Assembly: GCA_023622765.1 (NCBI GenBank)
Contig: JAMNYO010000101.1
Span: forward strand, 1 to 47,385
From: Bacteroidota bacterium
GTDB taxonomy: Bacteria > Bacteroidota > Bacteroidia > Bacteroidales > Dysgonomonadaceae
Direction of reading: 5' to 3'
Length of the DNA stretch: 47,385 nt
The notes beneath the pieces are model-generated. The model saw only the letters and a program-made list of their open reading frames with translations. It ran no database searches and was not told the origin of the DNA. A program made the translations under genes and the position numbers. This document shows positions 22,876 to 30,907 of this stretch, in pieces (positions within the stretch are counted from its first letter, which is position 1; each line of letters begins with the position of its first letter).

Positions 22876-24189
22876 ATGCAACAACAGATAAATAATTACC
22901 CGCGATATAAAAAAGTCCCTTTTTGGAGGAGGCTGAGACTGGCTTTCGATGCCGATCGCTGGCAAGAGATATGGATGACCATCACCAGCAACAAGTCGCG
23001 CAGTTTCCTCACGGCATTTGGGGTGTTCTGGGGAATACTGATGCTCGTGCTGATGGTGGGCGCGGGGAAAGCGTTAGAAACGGGCATCATGTCGCAAATG
23101 GAAGGGTTTGCAACCAACTCGGTCTTTTTCATGGCAGAGCGTACGACCGAGCCGTATAAAGGTTTCAGGAAAGGGCGCGTATGGAATATGACCAACAGCG
23201 ACTTACCGATTATCCGTCAGCGGGTGGAGGAGTTGCAATATATCTCGCCCGTGCTTTTTGGAGGTGGCAGCGGCGATGAGAACGTGGTGCGGGGAGAAAA
23301 GAGTGGCTCGTACCTGGTAAAAGGGTGCTATCCCGAGTACGATCTGATCGAAAAGAGCAAAATGCTATACGGGCGATACGTGAACGATATCGATATCGCC
23401 GAGAAACGGAAAGTGTGCATCATCGGCGAACGGGTATACGAGGTGCTCTTTCACGGCGAAGATCCCGTGGGAAAAGCGATTCGCGTAAATGGAATCTACT
23501 TTCAGGTAATTGGCGTGGCCCGAAGCACATCGGGTGCCAGTATCGGTGGTGATACATCCGAAACCGTGGTACTGCCGTTCACCACTATGCAGCAAGCGTT
23601 TAATCAAGGAAATATCATTCACTTCCTGGCAGCCACCGCCAAGCCGGGGGTAGCCGTGAAAATCGTTCAAGATAAAATTACAGTAATATTGAAGCAGCAA
23701 CATCAAATATCGCCCGACGACAAATCTGCAGTTTTCAGTATGAATATAGAAGAGCAGTTCAAGATGTTCAACTACCTGGGTATCGGGATAGCCGCGCTCA
23801 TCTGGATCGTCGGCCTCGGAACACTCCTGGCCGGCGCCATCGGCGTGAGCAACATCATGCTGGTAACCGTGCGCGAGCGAACCAAGGAGATAGGCATCCG
23901 CCGTGCGTTGGGAGCGACGCCGAACAATATCATCGGGCAAATCCTAAGCGAAAGCATCGTGCTGACCGTTTTGGCGGGAATCGGCGGAATCATGCTGGGC
24001 GTGGGCCTGCTTTCGGCAGTAGGTGTGGCGTTGAGCCAGGGCGACCAGTTCTTTAAAGACCCGCAGATTAGCTTTTCGATGGCGGTAGGCTCACTGGTTA
24101 TTCTCATCATTATCGGTATTCTGGCAGGACTTTTCCCCGCTCAACGGGCCATGATGATAAAGCCGGTGGAGGCGATCGCGGAAGAGTAA
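22876..24189 (+). CDS. MacB-like FtsX-domain ABC permease (second)
   Basis: The product has 437 residues. The first helix lies at about 44-66 (AFGVFWGILMLVLMVGAG). A periplasmic domain follows, then three helices from about 305 (ALIWIVGLGTLLAGAIGVSN). The ATPase-contact loop RERTKEIGIRRALGATPNNI is conserved, and it ends IKPVEAIAEE. It is homologous to the first permease but clearly diverged, so the pair likely forms a heterodimer sharing one ATPase. A 20-residue cytosolic N-terminal extension with KKVPFWRRLRLAFDADRWQE precedes the first helix. It is separated from the first permease gene by the heptamer array. Confidence 0.9.
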   Translation: MQQQINNYPRYKKVPFWRRLRLAFDADRWQEIWMTITSNKSRSFLTAFGVFWGILMLVLMVGAGKALETGIMSQMEGFATNSVFFMAERTTEPYKGFRKGRVWNMTNSDLPIIRQRVEELQYISPVLFGGGSGDENVVRGEKSGSYLVKGCYPEYDLIEKSKMLYGRYVNDIDIAEKRKVCIIGERVYEVLFHGEDPVGKAIRVNGIYFQVIGVARSTSGASIGGDTSETVVLPFTTMQQAFNQGNIIHFLAATAKPGVAVKIVQDKITVILKQQHQISPDDKSAVFSMNIEEQFKMFNYLGIGIAALIWIVGLGTLLAGAIGVSNIMLVTVRERTKEIGIRRALGATPNNIIGQILSESIVLTVLAGIGGIMLGVGLLSAVGVALSQGDQFFKDPQISFSMAVGSLVILIIIGILAGLFPAQRAMMIKPVEAIAEE

Positions 24190-24210
24190 TTTGGCTGGTG
24201 GCCGTTAGCT

Positions 24211-24322
24211 GTTAGCCGTTGGCAAAAAATTGCTACAGATTTAAAAAATAGAACAAACAATAAAAACAATCCACGTTATTGGCAGAAAGGCAAATCAACT
24301 CGACGAGGAGTCAACGGCTAAC
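24211..24322. repeat. Long-range inverted repeat GTTAGCCGTTG / CAACGGCTAAC
   Basis: An 11-bp arm at 24211-24221 pairs with 24312-24322 across about 90 bp in the gap between the second permease and the adaptor gene. Related TTAGC/GCTAA-rich words surround both arms and also occur in the spacer 21257-21296. The element is non-coding; function unknown. Confidence 0.5.
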
Positions 24323-24403
24323 GGTAAAAGGCCAAAAGCTATGAATTCAACTCAACGCTGAGCTAAAAGCAAAAAGCCAATAGCTAAACGCTAAAGAAAC
24401 ATA

Positions 24404-25507
24404 ATGAAAAAAGTACTGAAATTTACAGGATTAGCCTTCTTAGGACTATTGGTTATCGGGACCTTCGTGTTTCTCTACAAGAAATCGCGTCCGGTACAGA
24501 AAGAGTATCAAATCGAGACCGTTACGAAAGGCAGTATCGAGAAGAAAACGGTGGCAACGGGCAAGGTAGAGCCCCGCAACGAGATACTGATCAAGCCGCA
24601 AATGTCGGGTATTATCTCCGAAGTATGTAAAGAGGCAGGCGATCTGGTCGCGGCGGGTGACATTATCGCCAAAATTCAGGTCGTCCCCGATATGGTCAAC
24701 TTGAGCGGGGCCGAATCACGTGTTTCGCGTGCGCAACTGGCCGCGGAGCAAAGCAAGACCAATTACGAGCGCGACCGGAAACTGTACGAAAGTCAAGTCA
24801 TCTCGAAGGAGGAGTTCGAGAAGGTGCAACTGCAGTACAAAAACGACCTGGAAGAGCTGCAGGCGGCTAACGACAACCTGAGCCTGATCAAGACGGGGAT
24901 GACGAAAAACACCCAAAAGTCGAGCAACACGTTGGTGCGTGCCACCGTGAGCGGGACCATTTTGGATATCCCGGTCAAGGTGGGCAACTCGGTTATCCAA
25001 ACCAACAACTTCAACGACGGAACCACGATCGCCTCCATCGCCAACCTGAGCGACATGCTTTTCGTGGGGAAGATTGATGAAACCGAGGTCGGCAAGCTTT
25101 CAACGGGAATGCAGATGGAGATCACGATTGGCGCGATCCAGGACACGAAAATCCCGGCCACGCTGGAGTACGTTTCTCCCAAGGCTACCGAGGAGAGCGG
25201 CGCCATTCTGTTCGAGATGAAGGCCAAGATGGAGATACCGTCCGACATGTTTATCCGTGCCGGATACAGCGCGAACGCCGACATCGTTTTGGATCAGAAA
25301 ACCGATGTGTTGATGCTGCCCGAAACCTGCATCGAGTTCAGCAACGACTCGGCATTCGTGTACGTGGTGAAAAACGAGAAGCCACAGGAGTTCGAGCGCC
25401 AACAGGTGTCGCTGGGTCTATCTGATGGTATTAACATTGAAGTCATCGACGGGCTGAAGCTGGAGGACAAGGTGCGCGGGAACGAGATCGTGGAGAAGAA
25501 GAAATAA
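24404..25507 (+). CDS. MacA-like periplasmic adaptor (HlyD/RND family)
   Basis: The product has 367 residues. An N-terminal membrane anchor (about 7-25, GLAFLGLLVIGTFVFLYKK) is followed by a barrel-sandwich half (TGKVEPRNEILIKPQMSGII). A coiled-coil hairpin spans roughly 100-160 (AQLAAEQSKTNYERDRKLYE, then EEFEKVQLQYKNDLEELQAA). The second lipoyl half (VRATVSGTILDIPVKVG) and a beta-barrel domain follow. These are all the modules of MacA-type adaptors that bridge MacB permeases to TolC. It lies between the permease and TolC-type genes, only 13 bp before the latter, so the three parts of the pump are encoded together. Confidence 0.92.
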   Translation: MKKVLKFTGLAFLGLLVIGTFVFLYKKSRPVQKEYQIETVTKGSIEKKTVATGKVEPRNEILIKPQMSGIISEVCKEAGDLVAAGDIIAKIQVVPDMVNLSGAESRVSRAQLAAEQSKTNYERDRKLYESQVISKEEFEKVQLQYKNDLEELQAANDNLSLIKTGMTKNTQKSSNTLVRATVSGTILDIPVKVGNSVIQTNNFNDGTTIASIANLSDMLFVGKIDETEVGKLSTGMQMEITIGAIQDTKIPATLEYVSPKATEESGAILFEMKAKMEIPSDMFIRAGYSANADIVLDQKTDVLMLPETCIEFSNDSAFVYVVKNEKPQEFERQQVSLGLSDGINIEVIDGLKLEDKVRGNEIVEKKK

Positions 25508-25520
25508 AAAACAACAGACA

Positions 25521-26819
25521 ATGAGACCAATTATTATCGCGCTCTTTTTTACCGTCTCCTTAACCGGAATGGCGCAACAATACACGCTCGAAGAGTGTAT
25601 CGACATCGCGTTGCAAAACAACCGCACCATAAAACAGCAGGAGCTGAACAGGGCACAACGGGAAATAGCCTACGCGCAAGCCCGAAACGAGATGCTGCCT
25701 AACCTCAACGCGCAGGCGGGACAAAACTTCACGTTCGGACGCTCTATCGGAATCGACAACACGTATCAGAACACCAACTCAACGCAAACCTCGTTAGGGA
25801 TGGGGGCCGACATCACCCTTTTCGACGGGTTACGCATGAAGCACAACATCGATGCCAAACGTGCCGAGCTGAGCGCGGCAGAAGCCGACGTAGAGAAATT
25901 TAAAGACGATATTGAAATGAGCGTGGCGACCGCTTTCCTGCAGGTTTTGCTTCAAAAAGAACTCCTGGGAATCGCCCATGAACAAATCGCCTTAACCGAC
26001 GAGAACATTCAGCGCCGCGAAGAACTGATTAAAAGCGGGAAGATGGCGCAGGGCGAAATATACGAACTGGAGGCACAACGGGCACGCGAAGAGCAAAACA
26101 GGGTGCAAGCCGAAAGCAACCTCAAGCTGGCACTGCTCGATTTGGCACAGATCATGGAACTGGACGACTTCTCAAACCTCGATGTGTCGGCGCCCCCGGT
26201 GGAGCAAATCATCAGCGACGAGCTACTGTTGTCACCAACAGAGGTGTACCAACGGGCATTGCTCGTTCGTCCCGAGATCCGTGCTTCAGAGTATCGCGTG
26301 CAAAGTAGCGAAAAAGAGGTACAGATGGCAAAATCACAGCTATATCCCTCGTTATCGTTCGGTGCCAATTTCGGAACCGGGTACTATAAAATGAGCGGGC
26401 GTCCAAACGATGCTTTCAGTGCACAGCTGCGCAACAACATGAGCAACTCGTTAGGTTTCAGCCTGCGCATTCCCATCTTCAACAAGTTCCAGACCCGCGA
26501 CAACATTCGCTCCGCCCAAATCGCCGTGGAGAACAACCGCATTGAGATGGATAAGGTGAAAATTGAGCTTCGCAAACGGGTCGAGCAGGCGTTTCACAAT
26601 GCCGTGGGCGCTCAAAGCAAGTGGAAAGCCACACAGAAATCGGAAATATCAAGCAAGGAGGCATTCCGATTTGCACAGGAGAAGTTCAACAACGACCGCG
26701 CCAACGCGTACGAGCTGTTTCAAGCGAAAAGCAACCTCACGCGAGTGTTGAGCGAGCAGGCACAAGCGAAATACGAGTACGCCTTCCGGCTGAAAATATT
26801 GGAACTGTTGAAAAATTAA
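25521..26819 (+). CDS. TolC-family outer-membrane efflux channel
   Basis: The product has 432 residues. A signal peptide ends at LTGMAQQ. The mature protein starts YTLEECIDIALQNNRTIKQQ, the hallmark opening of outer membrane efflux proteins. Two repeats of long helices flank short barrel strands (GQNFTFGRSIGIDNTYQNTN; SLSFGANFGTGYYKMSG). The helices are rich in Q, E and A, with NAYELFQAKSNLTRVLSEQA at the C-terminal end. It would trimerise in the outer membrane and take substrate from the MacAB-like assembly. The spacing of 13 bp from the adaptor gene shows one transcript. Confidence 0.93.
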   Translation: MRPIIIALFFTVSLTGMAQQYTLEECIDIALQNNRTIKQQELNRAQREIAYAQARNEMLPNLNAQAGQNFTFGRSIGIDNTYQNTNSTQTSLGMGADITLFDGLRMKHNIDAKRAELSAAEADVEKFKDDIEMSVATAFLQVLLQKELLGIAHEQIALTDENIQRREELIKSGKMAQGEIYELEAQRAREEQNRVQAESNLKLALLDLAQIMELDDFSNLDVSAPPVEQIISDELLLSPTEVYQRALLVRPEIRASEYRVQSSEKEVQMAKSQLYPSLSFGANFGTGYYKMSGRPNDAFSAQLRNNMSNSLGFSLRIPIFNKFQTRDNIRSAQIAVENNRIEMDKVKIELRKRVEQAFHNAVGAQSKWKATQKSEISSKEAFRFAQEKFNNDRANAYELFQAKSNLTRVLSEQAQAKYEYAFRLKILELLKN

Positions 26820-27066
26820 CGGGAGACGATGGTTTTACCTTTGTTTTTAAATGGTTTAAAAAACATTTTTTGTAACCAAAACAACACGATACTCGTCTAA
26901 TATATAGACATAAAAGCCAAGAGCCAGGATTGATGACAATAGAGAAATAGATGAATGGATTTATAGACCCAGGCAAACGGCTTACCGTCAAGCATTACAC
27001 TTAAAACATTGAACATAAAACACTGAATATAAAACATTGAACATAAAACTTTTAACAAACAAAAAT

Positions 27067-27816
27067 ATGAAACCGACAAGAACTTTTTCGCTTATCATTG
27101 CCCTATTGACAATAATGGGTTTGCAGACAACATTTGCACAAAATCGCGGGAGAACCGATAAATCAGGAAACAGTCCCATTACAAAAAACTTCAACGTGGG
27201 TAGTTTTTCAGCCATTGAAACCGATATTGTAGGAAACATCATTTTCACACAATCAGATGAGACAAGCATTACAGCCGAAGGCGACGAGAATCTGGTAAAC
27301 AGATTAATTGTAACCGTGAAAGAGGATGAGTTAAAACTGAGGATGAGGAGCAATTTAAAGATAAAATTTAGAAATAAAAGGCCAAAACTCACGGTCAAAG
27401 TAAGCTCGCCCCATCTTTATAGAATTGATTCCGACGGAGTTGGGAATATTACTTTAGAGGGAGTCGTGAAAACGGAAAACCTGCATATTGATTCCGACGG
27501 AGTGGGAAACATTAGGGCATTGCAACTGGAGTGCGACCAATTGACCGTTGAGTCTGAGGGAGTGGGAAACATTCGTCTAAAAGGGAAAGGACGACTTGCC
27601 GAGTACGAGTTAAATGGTGTGGGAGGTATTGACACAAGCGACTTTATTGCAGAAGAGGTGATCGTTCACTCGGCGGGAGTGGGAAACATTAAGTGTTACG
27701 CTTCCAAAAACATCGAACTATACGGCAGCGGCGTGGGAGGTATCGTCTATTACGGAAATCCGAATATAAAAGCGTTAGATAAAAGCGGTGTAGGCTCTAT
27801 CAAAGCCGGCAAGTAA
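27067..27816 (+). CDS. GIN-domain (DUF2807) exported protein
   Basis: The product has 249 residues from MKPTRTFSLIIALLTIMG. An upstream in-frame ATG at 27037 would precede the signal peptide by ten residues and is less likely. A type I signal ends TTFAQ. The rest is a run of short beta strands with the repeated motif SDGVGNI or SxGVGNI (at least five times, from about residue 122), typical of the beta-helical putative auto-transporter adhesin head domain DUF2807. Function is not established; many Bacteroidetes carry it near envelope-stress genes. Its 3' end overlaps the convergent glycerate kinase gene by 42 bp. The 247-bp gap before it is AT-rich and ends in short AAAACAYTGAA-type repeats (about 27000-27045). 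Confidence 0.85.
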   Translation: MKPTRTFSLIIALLTIMGLQTTFAQNRGRTDKSGNSPITKNFNVGSFSAIETDIVGNIIFTQSDETSITAEGDENLVNRLIVTVKEDELKLRMRSNLKIKFRNKRPKLTVKVSSPHLYRIDSDGVGNITLEGVVKTENLHIDSDGVGNIRALQLECDQLTVESEGVGNIRLKGKGRLAEYELNGVGGIDTSDFIAEEVIVHSAGVGNIKCYASKNIELYGSGVGGIVYYGNPNIKALDKSGVGSIKAGK

Positions 27817-29109
27817 CACCACCACCATATCCATCACGTTTGTTCCCGTATTTCCAGTGATGATCTGCCCGCCTATTTGCCGGAAAAAACGGTAGGAGTC
27901 CGAGTTTTGAAGGAAAGAACGCGGAAGCAGTTTTTCTTTTGCGGCATCCCGCGTAGTCTGATGGTCGACAACGGCTCCGGCCACATCGGTAGGTCCGTCG
28001 GTGCCATCGGTACCGGCACAAAGAATGGTGATACCTTTTCTTTCGTCGATTTGGGTAGACAGGTAAAGCGCCAGATGCTGGTTACGTCCGCCCAACCCGT
28101 CTCCCGAAACCTTCACGGTGGGTTCGCCACCAAACAGCAAACAAACAGGCTTACCGTCACGGGGCTGAAAGTTTTCGATCTCTTGCAGGATAAAATCGGC
28201 GGCTTCGGTAAAATCTCCCTGCAAGCTATCGGTGATGACGCGTGTCTCAAAGCCGAGCTCTTGTGACTTTTGCGAAGCGTTTTCGAGTGCGACACGGTTA
28301 CTCCCAATAATGACGTTTTGCACATGGTTGAAAACAGCATCATTTAATTTTGGAGTTTCGGGAATGGAACCGTTTTCGCCTGCAAGCAAATAGCGCAGCA
28401 CGGGAGCAGGGAGAGCGTCGTTCAACGAATACTTTGCCACAACCGCCAGTGCGTCCCCGAAGGTGGTTGAATCAGCCACGGTTGGTCCCGACGCGATCAC
28501 ATCCAGCCTATCCCCGATCACATCCGATAAAATCAGGCTGATGGTCGTGGCCGGGTAAAGGGCTTTGGCCAGCTGACCTCCCTTCACGTTCGACAGGTGT
28601 TTACGCACGCTGTTTATCTCGGCAATATCCGCACCGCATTTCACTAACAGCTCATTGGTTCGTTTCAGGTCATCCAGTGAAATGCCTTCGGGACAATCGG
28701 CCATTAACGCCGATGCCCCACCCGATATGAGACAGATAACCAGATCATTTTCACCGGCTCGTCGGGCAATGTCGAGCATCTTCCTTGTACCTTTCACCCC
28801 TTCGGCATCGGGGATGGGGTGCCCCGCCTCGGTAAGTGTCAGGTGCTTTAGCGCTGTCCCATGCCCGTACTTGGTAACGACGTGCCCGTCTGTTATGTTA
28901 TCGCCCAGGATGTTTTCGGTCTCCTTTGCCATCAACGCCGCCGCTTTTCCCGCGGCAAGGACATACACGTTTTTGAATTGCGGTAAAGGAAAGCTCTTGT
29001 CGGCGATCTGTAACATGTCGCCAGAAAGCTTTACCCGGGACCTTATTAAATTTTCCGGCAAAACGCTTTCCACGCCTGCAAGGAATATTTGTTCGGCTAC
29101 CTCTCTCAT
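27775..29109 (-). CDS. Glycerate 2-kinase (MOFRL/GckA family)
   Basis: The product has 444 residues. The N-terminal DUF4147 part contains VLAAGKAAALMAKE and the conserved LISGGASALMADCPEGISL. The C-terminal MOFRL domain shows CLLFGGEPTVKVSGDGLGGR, NQHLAL and ILCAGTDGTDGPTDVAGAVV. The family phosphorylates D-glycerate, usually to 2-phosphoglycerate. It follows a GntP permease gene that could import glycerate or a related sugar acid. The start ATG (29107-29109) overlaps the stop of a 22-codon upstream frame that duplicates its own first 12 residues. The last residues (AGFDRAYTAFI) run beyond the usual end into the opposite gene. Confidence 0.93.
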   Translation of the reverse strand: MREVAEQIFLAGVESVLPENLIRSRVKLSGDMLQIADKSFPLPQFKNVYVLAAGKAAALMAKETENILGDNITDGHVVTKYGHGTALKHLTLTEAGHPIPDAEGVKGTRKMLDIARRAGENDLVICLISGGASALMADCPEGISLDDLKRTNELLVKCGADIAEINSVRKHLSNVKGGQLAKALYPATTISLILSDVIGDRLDVIASGPTVADSTTFGDALAVVAKYSLNDALPAPVLRYLLAGENGSIPETPKLNDAVFNHVQNVIIGSNRVALENASQKSQELGFETRVITDSLQGDFTEAADFILQEIENFQPRDGKPVCLLFGGEPTVKVSGDGLGGRNQHLALYLSTQIDERKGITILCAGTDGTDGPTDVAGAVVDHQTTRDAAKEKLLPRSFLQNSDSYRFFRQIGGQIITGNTGTNVMDMVVVLLAGFDRAYTAFI

Positions 29110-29174
29110 CTACAATGTAATATAAAGGTAATTGAATTTCCTGCAAGGAATATCTGTTCGGCTATTTCTCTCAT
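29106..29174 (-). other. Upstream ORF duplicating the glycerate kinase N-terminus, coupled by ATGA
   Basis: ATG at 29172-29174 opens 22 codons beginning MREIAEQIFLAG, against MREVAEQIFLAG at the kinase start, and then NSITFILHCR. Its TGA overlaps the kinase ATG as ATGA. The GntP stop codon lies only 3 bp before it. The simplest history is a tandem duplication of about 65 bp that left a non-functional copy of the original start region; translational coupling would keep the kinase expressed. Confidence 0.7.
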
Positions 29175-29177
29175 CAG

Positions 29178-30506
29178 TTACAAGATAAATAGTGAAGTCA
29201 CCCAAACAGAGAGAAAGGTGACGATCCCCATGACGATGGTAGCAGATGAGTAGACTTTGAGCGTGGTGTTGGAGCTGATGCCCGAAAAGCGGGAGACCAC
29301 CCAAAAATAGGAGTCATTGGCATGGGAAACCATCATGGAGCCGGCCCCCATCGAGATCATCGCCAACAGCTTTCCCGTTTCAGAATCCAGTCCCAGGGCG
29401 GGTAGCATCGGAACGACAAATGAAGCCGCCGTGATAATGGCCACCGTGGAAGAGCCTTGTGCCGTCTTCAATATCGAAGCGATGAGAAAAGGAACGGCAA
29501 GCCCCAGCCCCGTTTGAAGCAGGAACTCACCGGCATAAGCCCCCACCCCGGTCTCCTTGATGACCAAGCCGAACATCCCACCGGCACCGGTCACGATAAG
29601 TATCGGGCCCGCTTTTTCTATCGCGGACTCAAGGACAGCGTTGACTGTTTTCATCGCCCTCTCTTTCAATAATAAAAGCGACAACAACACGCCGATCATC
29701 AGCGCGATGATGGGTTGCCCAATAAAAGCCAACCCCTTCAGCACGATATGGGTATCGGGAACTTTTAACACGGTAAGCAGTGAGCCGATGGCGATCAGGA
29801 TTAACGGTGTCACAATGGGCAACAAAGAGAGTTGAACCGATGGAAGCTGCTCTTCGTTTTGGCTTTCATGCTGAAGGGAGGCTGTCTCGACGAACGGGGT
29901 TTTTCGCGTTTGCCATTTAACCCAGAAAAATGCCGACAACGCGGCGGGGATGGCAAACAGCGTTCCCAACAAAATCAGCATTCCTATGTTGGCCTCCAGG
30001 ATTCCGGAGGCAGCCAACGCGCCCGGGTGGGTGGGGGTAAGGCAGTGTACCGAGTAAAGGGCAGTCGCCAGCACGAACGCGATAAAGGGCAGCGCTATTT
30101 TGGCCTTGGAACTGAACGATTTTGCCAGTCCGCTCATGATAATATAGCCCGAATCGCAAAAGATAGGCAACCCCACGATGAATCCTGTAATGCCTATGGC
30201 CGAAGCGGCTCTGCCGTGTCCCGTTTTCGACAAGATATAGTTAGCAATGCTTGCCGCACCCCCTGTTTTTTCCAAAACGACCGCGATTATCGCCCCGAAA
30301 ATAATCAGAAAGCCAATGGATGCCATGGTACTGCCAAAACCCTGTTTCAGGATCTCCACCACGTTCCTGTCGGGAAGTGCGATCATCGCGAGCAGCAGTG
30401 AAACGATGAACAGCGATGCAAAAGCGTTCAGTTTCGTAACGGATGTCAGTATCACGATAAGTATGATACTCAACAAAACAAGGATAGAAATAGTAAGCAT
30501 GCTCAT
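29178..30506 (-). CDS. GntP-family sugar-acid/H+ permease
   Basis: The product has 442 residues and is almost entirely hydrophobic, with 12 or more helices. GntP signatures include GFGSTMASIGFLIIFGAIIA, VGLPIFCDSGYIIMSGLA, the SVHCLTPTHPGALAASGILE loop and VPMLPALGLDSETGKLLAMI, then GAGSMMVSHANDSYFWVVSR. The family imports gluconate, glycerate and related acids with protons. Pairing with a MOFRL glycerate kinase four bases downstream of its stop codon (by way of the duplicated start) supports glycerate or a precursor as substrate. Two codons (30506, 30500) can start it. Confidence 0.93.
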   Translation of the reverse strand: MSMLTISILVLLSIILIVILTSVTKLNAFASLFIVSLLLAMIALPDRNVVEILKQGFGSTMASIGFLIIFGAIIAVVLEKTGGAASIANYILSKTGHGRAASAIGITGFIVGLPIFCDSGYIIMSGLAKSFSSKAKIALPFIAFVLATALYSVHCLTPTHPGALAASGILEANIGMLILLGTLFAIPAALSAFFWVKWQTRKTPFVETASLQHESQNEEQLPSVQLSLLPIVTPLILIAIGSLLTVLKVPDTHIVLKGLAFIGQPIIALMIGVLLSLLLLKERAMKTVNAVLESAIEKAGPILIVTGAGGMFGLVIKETGVGAYAGEFLLQTGLGLAVPFLIASILKTAQGSSTVAIITAASFVVPMLPALGLDSETGKLLAMISMGAGSMMVSHANDSYFWVVSRFSGISSNTTLKVYSSATIVMGIVTFLSVWVTSLFIL

Positions 30507-30557
30507 ATCGTAGTCTCGTAAGCGTTTATTATCTACCTACAACGGTCTCCAGGGTGC

Positions 30558-30649
30558 ACCCGGTACTGAACGGGGGCATGCCGGCAACTTTGCTACGCCA
30601 TGTGGGTACACCCATCGCTGCAACCCGGTACTGAACGGGGGCATGCCGG
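30558..30649. repeat. 27-bp direct repeat in the gntP leader
   Basis: An identical 27-mer occurs at 30558-30584 and 30623-30649, start to start 65 bp. Each copy begins ACCCGGTACTGAACGG and ends GGCATGCCGG; the GGCATGCC core is palindromic. A short TGGGT/ACCCA dyad lies between the copies (about 30602-30613). The element is in the 401-bp gap between divergent genes, downstream of a likely gntP promoter, so a regulator site or leader structure is plausible. Confidence 0.75.
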
Positions 30650-30677
30650 TAACCCTTATGAAATCCTCGGGAGAACA

Positions 30678-30709
30678 CAAAATTAGTGCAGTGATTTCAG
30701 ATAAACAAG
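30678..30709 (-). promoter_or_regulatory. Candidate gntP promoter
   Basis: On the minus strand TAATTTTG (30678-30685) fits the -7 element and CTTG (30706-30709) lies 20 bp upstream as a weak -33 box. Transcription would start near 30671 and give a leader of about 165 nt carrying both copies of the 27-bp repeat. Confidence 0.35.
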
Positions 30710-30849
30710 CCATTCACGGTCCTTTAACTTTTAGGGAAGTGTTAACAACAATATCACCACGCGCAGCTATTGGATGCCAAGCTAAGATTAACTTCGTGAA
30801 AAAAATCCGACTCGTGGAAATCGACCCAACAGATATCGATACTTTTTAT

Positions 30850-30857
30850 TACCTTTG
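30850..30857 (+). promoter_or_regulatory. Candidate -7 box of the glycosyltransferase operon
   Basis: TACCTTTG lies 50 bp before the start codon of the glycosyltransferase gene and matches TAnnTTTG. A proper -33 box is not visible at 19-21 bp upstream. Confidence 0.4.
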
Positions 30858-30907
30858 TACCCTAATATGGGTAACTATTTTAAAAAACCTCCTGTTCGTA
30901 GACGCAG

